A DNA stretch of 64,000 nucleotides from Chlorokybus atmophyticus (Eukaryota; Streptophyta; Chlorokybophyceae; Chlorokybales; Chlorokybaceae). The stretch covers positions 234,578 through 298,577 of the forward strand of contig RHPI01002836.1 in assembly GCA_009103225.1 (NCBI GenBank), given 5' to 3'. The position numbers were made by a program, and so were the translations under genes. Of this stretch, positions 59,516 to 64,000 are shown in pieces. The first letter of the stretch is position 1; each line of letters starts with the position of its first letter. The notes beneath the pieces are model-generated. The model saw only the letters and a list, made by a program, of their open reading frames with translations, searched no databases and had not been told where the DNA came from.

Positions 59516-59699
59516 CAACCACACTAGTGTGGATTGCTGTGAGAGCATTGTTGAGATTGTAGGAGTTGAGAGATCAGTTGTGCTTGGGTTGAGAAGCAGT
59601 TGTGATTGTTGAGGGGATTGAGAACCCGTGGGAGTGAGCAAGCTGTCAGAGACGCTGGAATTCTGAAGGAGCTTGAAGAGGAAGTTGTTCGTCACCGAC

Positions 59700-60476
59700 A
59701 TGGGGGATGAGCGAGTTCACATCGAGCAGTTGGACCAGGACAACTACAGCATCTGGAGCGTGAAGCTGAAGGCTTTACTCATTGGGAAGAGGATTTGGAA
59801 GTATGTCGACCCCAACAACAAGGAGTTAGAAGAAGCTGCACCCGGCACCCTATCAGCTTGGACAGATAAGCAAGAGGAAGCCCTGTCTGTGATTATGTTG
59901 CGAGTGAAGGATGTGCATCTCCCTACAGTTGCTGAGTGCAACACTGGTCGTGAGGCTTGGCAAGTGCTGAAGGATTTGTTCCAGTCCAACAACAACAGTA
60001 GAAGGTCGCACCTGAGGAGGAAGCTGTCGTTCCTGCGCATGGAGACTGGAGAAAGCATTACCACCTATGTGAGCAGAGCGAGACAGCTGCAACAGGACCC
60101 ACAAAGAGTTGGGCATCGTGTCAAAGAAGAGGAGGTTTGGCATGTCCTAGCAGGCCTATAGGAGCGCTATGATACCATTGTCACTGTGCTGGAGTCGTCT
60201 TCAGAGGAGTTGAAGATGCGTGATGTTATCCCCAAGTTGCTGAGCATGGAGATGAAGATGACAGAGAAGGAGGAAGGATCAGAGAACAGCGCCTTCGCTG
60301 CATTCGTTCCAAAGAAGAGCAAGGGCAACTACAGCAACAACGGTGGAGAAGACAAGCGCGAGAGAACCTGCTACTACTGCAAGCTAAAGGGCCACATCAT
60401 TAGAGACTGCTTCAAGAGGAAGGCTGAAGAGTCTGGCAAAGGAGTACCAGCGGCAACGTCATTCACCGCATTCTGA
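59700..60476 (+). pseudogene. Copia family 2 Gag, copy 2
   Basis: It starts MGDERVHIEQLDQDNYSIW, in frame through QVLKDLF and RMETGESITTYVSRA, then one TAG (CAG in copy 1) near 60160. It continues to the zinc knuckle CYYCKLKGHIIRDC and the stop at 60476. Together the two copies imply a Gag of about 258 residues. 60480-61250 holds no recognisable coding. Confidence 0.82.
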
Positions 60477-61250
60477 AAAAGCCAGCAGCAATGAAGCAGG
60501 GGAGGCAAGCTATGTGATTGTTGTTAGCTTGCAAATAGGAACACTTGGTGTGAGAGTCCTTTGTGAGAGATGCAAAGGAGCTTTGTGCATTGTTGTACAT
60601 GTGTGCTGTGTATACCTGCCGGCCTTTCGGTGTGAGGGGTTTCCTTAGTGGGAGGTAAAGTGTTGCTGCAAGGTGCACTATGTGTGTGCTTGGGAGGACA
60701 CTGTGTGTAAACTCGTGATCTGGGAGTAGACTACTGTGTATGGTTGTACTCGTATTGGTTAGTCCTTGTGGAGAGGAGACAATGTCCAGGAGAGAAGACA
60801 GCAGCAGCAGCGTGACAACGAATTTGAAGATAGCTGGAGAGGAGGACTTCTAGGTGGAGCCCTGGACTACAGACTGTGGAGCACTGGAGGCAGTTTACAC
60901 TGGACAGTTGAAGCCGTGGGAGCTATATGCTGAGGAGTGGAGCTGCTACCAGAGCTGGAGCGTTACCTTGGTAGTGGGCTCGAGGGTGTCATGGTGGCAC
61001 CAACTTTGTGGCGGACGAAAGGGAACTGGGTGTGACCTGCGGAAGCGTGATGGAGTCTGCATGAAAAGAAGATCAGCAAGAGTCTACATGAGGAGAAGGA
61101 CTGGAGCTGAAGATCTCAAGTGAAGACTTGAAGAGTGTGAAGATCTGAAGTCAGAAGCTGGAGCTTCATGTGTTGAAGACTGAAGGTTGAAGACTGAAGA
61201 GAGGACTTGTGTAGTGTGACTGCATGAGTGCATATCAGCCTGCGTGGGAG

Positions 61251-61279
61251 TGTTGTGCATAGGCATGGCTAGAGCTTAG
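61251..61279 (+). repeat. Remnant of the family 2 3' LTR
   Basis: The first 29 bp of the LTR, cut by the family 3 LTR. Confidence 0.85.
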
Positions 61280-61704
61280 TGTTGAGAGTCATTCCTACAT
61301 ACGATCAGCATCGACCCTCCACACAGGAGTAGAAGGTCGTAAGGATGAGCAATAGGTCCGGACTTAGCAAGATGGCGTCGTCGGACCAGACTCCGGACTC
61401 CAGACTGGAGCCTTACTAACTGTTTTGTATCTCCGCGTATACTTACTCATATTAGGCGTGTGAGAGCTTGTTGGAAAGCTCTGGTTGTAAAAAAGACAAC
61501 GCAGCTTAGAGCGCGTAACAAGGCTGAGTATAGCTTACTCAGTGCTTGAAAACGTAGACGTGTGTGTAACTGGCTGGTATAAGAACCAGCGGACAACTTG
61601 TAATAGATGAATGTGATGTGACTCGTGTATGCCATGGTGGCGGTAGCTCTGTCTCTGCGTGTCTATGCTTGCCTCAACTACTTGTGCATGCTAGTCCTTC
61701 AACA
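61280..61704 (+). repeat. 5' LTR of copia family 3, right copy
   Basis: 425 bp, TGTTGAGAGTCATTCC...CCTTCAACA. Confidence 0.9.
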
Positions 61705-61717
61705 GGTTATGGGCCCA
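61705..61717 (+). other. Primer-binding site, copia family 3 right copy
   Basis: GGTTATGGGCCCA after the LTR. Confidence 0.75.
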
Positions 61718-61829
61718 CACTACGCTTGAGGAGTGTGAGACTAGCTTGTGTGCATAGTGGTTCTACACTACGGTAGCTTGTTGGTAGCAGAGCTTTGGGT
61801 GTCAACTGCAAGAAAGGCAGGCTCGACAG

Positions 61830-62231
61830 TGTTGAGAAGCAAGCATGCAAGTAAAGAGGGCAAGCAATGACACACAGGAGAAGGCAACACACTTCCCAAT
61901 TTATTACCAACAGACCGCGGGGTTGTATACCCGCCAGTCAGTACACAGTTTGTACACACTGCTGGTCTACATGCAACAGCGTCCGATATACTGAACCATA
62001 TCCTACGCTGTAAAATGTGCCACGTAGCTAACTTGATAAGCTTTGTAACAAGCTATGCCACGTCCTATAAGACTGAGTATCCTAGGAGATATGACGATTC
62101 TCCTAGGACCCTTCTCTGCAGTCCGCGCCAGGACCTTCTTGTCCGGAGTCTTCGAGGTCCTCCCATCGAGGTCCCTTCTCTTCTCTCTTGTATGCAGGGC
62201 AGGCTGACCGGATGTAGGAATATCTTCAACA
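61830..62231 (-). repeat. Solo LTR, family 5, 402 bp
   Basis: Flanked by GACAG on both sides (61825-61829 and 62232-62236). On the minus strand it begins TGTTGAAGATATTCC, similar to family 4. It sits in the family 3 leader, ten bases before the gag start. Confidence 0.9.
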
Positions 62232-62238
62232 GACAGAA

Positions 62239-64000
62239 ATGGAGGCGACCTACGACAAGGGGCAGATTGCAAAGCTGGACACCGACAACTACAACACATG
62301 GTGCGTGGAGATGAAGGCCTTGCTCATTAAAAAAAAGAAGATGTGGAAGTACGTTGATCCGAAGGCACCACCACCAACATCAGGAGCGAACACTGTGTGG
62401 TCAGAGCATTCAGCAGAAGCACACTCTTTGCTTGTGTTGAACAGCAAACCGCATCACTTTCCCATGCTCACTGCATGTGAAGATGGTAGACAAGCTTGGG
62501 AAAAGCTATCAGCCGTTTTCAGAGCCAAGAACAATGCCAGAAAGTTGCAGCTATGCAAGCAGCTGAGCGCACTCAGGAAGGAGGCAGCAGGACCCATCAC
62601 AAAGTATGTTGCGCGCGCGAGAGAGCTATGGGCAGACCTCATCAACGTCGGCCATAATATGGGGGAGACGGAGGTAGTGCTGGCCATTGTTGCAGGGCTA
62701 CCAGCAGAGTACGAGGTCGTTGCGACACTGCTGGAGACATCGTCATCGGAGCTGACGCTGGACGATGTACTACCGAAGCTGCTCACCGTGGAGCAGAGGG
62801 TGATGAAGAAGGACGAGCAAGCTGATGCCGTGGCCTTCTACACCAACAAGCACGGGAAGAAGAGCAACCATGAAGAGAAGCACAAGGGCAACAAGCCGGG
62901 CAATCCTCGTCATAAAGACCTCACATGCCACTCGTGTGGTTGGAAGGGGCACATTGTGAAGGACTGCAGGAAGAAACAACAGGGGCAACCTAGAGCGAGC
63001 ACCAGCAACAGCGGCAACGAGCACCGACACAAGGAGAAACATGTCGCCTTCACTGCATCCAGTTCGAGGGCGGGCACAGCTTTCTGGGTGGTGGACTCTG
63101 GCTGCGATCGTCATCTCACACCAAACAAAGAGGTGATGGAGGGCTACAAGAAGCTGACGTCCATGATCAAGGTGGCGGGCTTCGGTGGTGAAGTACTGGT
63201 GGCTGAGGGAGTTGGCAACTTACGACTCCAGTGCAAGGTTGGTAACACACTACGCGAAGTGTTGTTACGCGACGTCCTGCATGTTGCTAAGGCTATTGCG
63301 AGTTTATTCTCTGTGAGGGTTGCGGAGCGCTTAAGTGCGGAGATCTTATTTCGGAAGGGTGGCTGCTCAGTCATCCTTGGTGGGGTCGTGCATATGGTTG
63401 GAATCGCTGATCCGAGAGGGCTCTACCACGTGGAGCAGCACCCTAAGGACATTGACATTCAAGCCATGGTGGTGAAGGACAAGGAGTCGCCAACATTGTG
63501 GCATCGAAGGTTCGGGCATCTCAGCTACATCAACCTCACTCGCCTTGTCGCTGAGAAGATGGTCAAGGGCATCCATCTCAGCACAGAAGAACTCAAAAAT
63601 GCATCAGGTGCACTTTGTGAACCATGCCTGATTGCAAAGCAGCATGCTATGCCATTCCCATCATCCTCTTCTAGCAGTCAGCATCCTTGCGAGCTTGTGC
63701 ACATGGATGTCTGTGGCCCTATGCGCATTGTGGCGAAGGGAGGAGCCAGGTACTTTGCTACATTCCTCGACAACTACAGCAAGCTGTCCATCATCTTTCC
63801 ATTGACGCTCAAGTCAGAAGTTGCTGGAGCTGTGCGCACAGTTGTGGCCTTGTTGGAGACGCAGTCTAGCAACAAGATGAAGGCAATGAGGAGTGACCGA
63901 GGAGGGGAGTACATCAACAAGGAGTTGAAGGAGTTCTTCGCCAGCAAGGGCATACGCCACGAGACAACGGCACCCTACACCCCGCAGCAGAATGGAGCAG
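62239..64000 (+). CDS. gag-pol: Copia family 3 Gag-Pol polyprotein, open, 3'-incomplete
   Basis: Read codon by codon, the frame from ATG 62239 has no stop to the right edge (587 codons). Gag: YNTWCVEMKALL and the AGLPAEYEVV block, then zinc knuckle CHSCGWKGHIVKDC (residues 231-244). Protease: FWVVDSGCDRHLT (Asp at about 288). Pre-integrase and zinc finger: LWHRRFGHLS (His 422 and 427) and CEPCLIAKQ (Cys 460 and 463). Integrase core: HMDVCGPM (Asp 491) and RSDRGGEY (Asp 553); the catalytic Glu lies beyond the window. All domains are fused in one frame, as usual for copia. This is the best-preserved pol start here and could supply enzymes to the gag-only families. Confidence 0.93.
   Translation, partial: MEATYDKGQIAKLDTDNYNTWCVEMKALLIKKKKMWKYVDPKAPPPTSGANTVWSEHSAEAHSLLVLNSKPHHFPMLTACEDGRQAWEKLSAVFRAKNNARKLQLCKQLSALRKEAAGPITKYVARARELWADLINVGHNMGETEVVLAIVAGLPAEYEVVATLLETSSSELTLDDVLPKLLTVEQRVMKKDEQADAVAFYTNKHGKKSNHEEKHKGNKPGNPRHKDLTCHSCGWKGHIVKDCRKKQQGQPRASTSNSGNEHRHKEKHVAFTASSSRAGTAFWVVDSGCDRHLTPNKEVMEGYKKLTSMIKVAGFGGEVLVAEGVGNLRLQCKVGNTLREVLLRDVLHVAKAIASLFSVRVAERLSAEILFRKGGCSVILGGVVHMVGIADPRGLYHVEQHPKDIDIQAMVVKDKESPTLWHRRFGHLSYINLTRLVAEKMVKGIHLSTEELKNASGALCEPCLIAKQHAMPFPSSSSSSQHPCELVHMDVCGPMRIVAKGGARYFATFLDNYSKLSIIFPLTLKSEVAGAVRTVVALLETQSSNKMKAMRSDRGGEYINKELKEFFASKGIRHETTAPYTPQQNGA

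Larger units (their letters stand above)
61280..64000 (+). mobile_element. Ty1/copia family 3, right copy, continues past the window
   Basis: LTR, primer site, leader with a solo LTR insertion, and an open gag-pol frame. Its leader shows the uninterrupted site for the 34810 derivative. Confidence 0.9.

Overview
The window is eukaryotic, transposon-packed DNA. It shows GT-AG introns with conserved phases, six Ty1/copia leader sequences with the same primer-binding site, Ty3/gypsy chromoviruses, an APE-type LINE, pogo-like MITEs and an 18 kb CACTA-like DNA transposon. A green alga or another protist with a large repeat-rich genome fits best, but no host gene is present that would name the organism. 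Three N-containing joints look like assembly seams.

Layout: 1-7594 is a Ty3/gypsy chromovirus built from two copies in opposite orientation. 7595-9950 is an older gypsy remnant (long LTR, integrase end, chromodomain). 9989 to about 13760 is one truncated end of a CACTA-like element carrying a six-exon gene (called Y here). About 13850-17085 is a 5'-truncated gypsy pol whose integrase ends in a PHD finger. 17086-19436 holds LINE 3'-end sequence, a solo LTR and unassigned DNA. 19437-34336 is a LINE on the minus strand, split by a copia element (family 1, 22061-31739) that in turn contains copia families 2, 3 (a fragment) and 4. 34337-40729 is a second family 3 copia, interrupted by a 2.5 kb CACTA-like deletion derivative. 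40890-61279 is a family 2 copia whose 5' LTR was split by the 18135 bp CACTA-like element at 41029-59163. 61280-64000 is another family 3 copia with an uninterrupted gag-protease-integrase frame that runs off the right edge.

The most interesting object is the giant element at 41029-59163. It has matched termini (CACACGGATTGACGTTC...) and a perfect 3 bp target duplication (TAG) inside a copia LTR. It carries three multi-exon genes: a Tnp2/CACTA-type transposase; convergent with it, a SET-domain plus coiled-coil gene; and, divergent from the SET gene, gene Y. Gene Y has no function I recognise, but it recurs at 10974-13540 with the same intron positions and phases beside a related terminus. The element is saturated with GACTGTC/GACAGTC heptamers, and its ends carry palindromes with GGACCA/TGGTCC arms. 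The transposase and SET genes carry stops and frameshifts, so this copy is either recently dead or has base-level sequence errors.

The insertions can be ordered: the LINE received family 1, which received family 2; elsewhere a family 2 LTR received the giant element, which received MITEs; and a family 3 leader received the small derivative. Five clean target duplications (GTATG, AGTCT, CGTGA, GACAG, TAG) support the reading.
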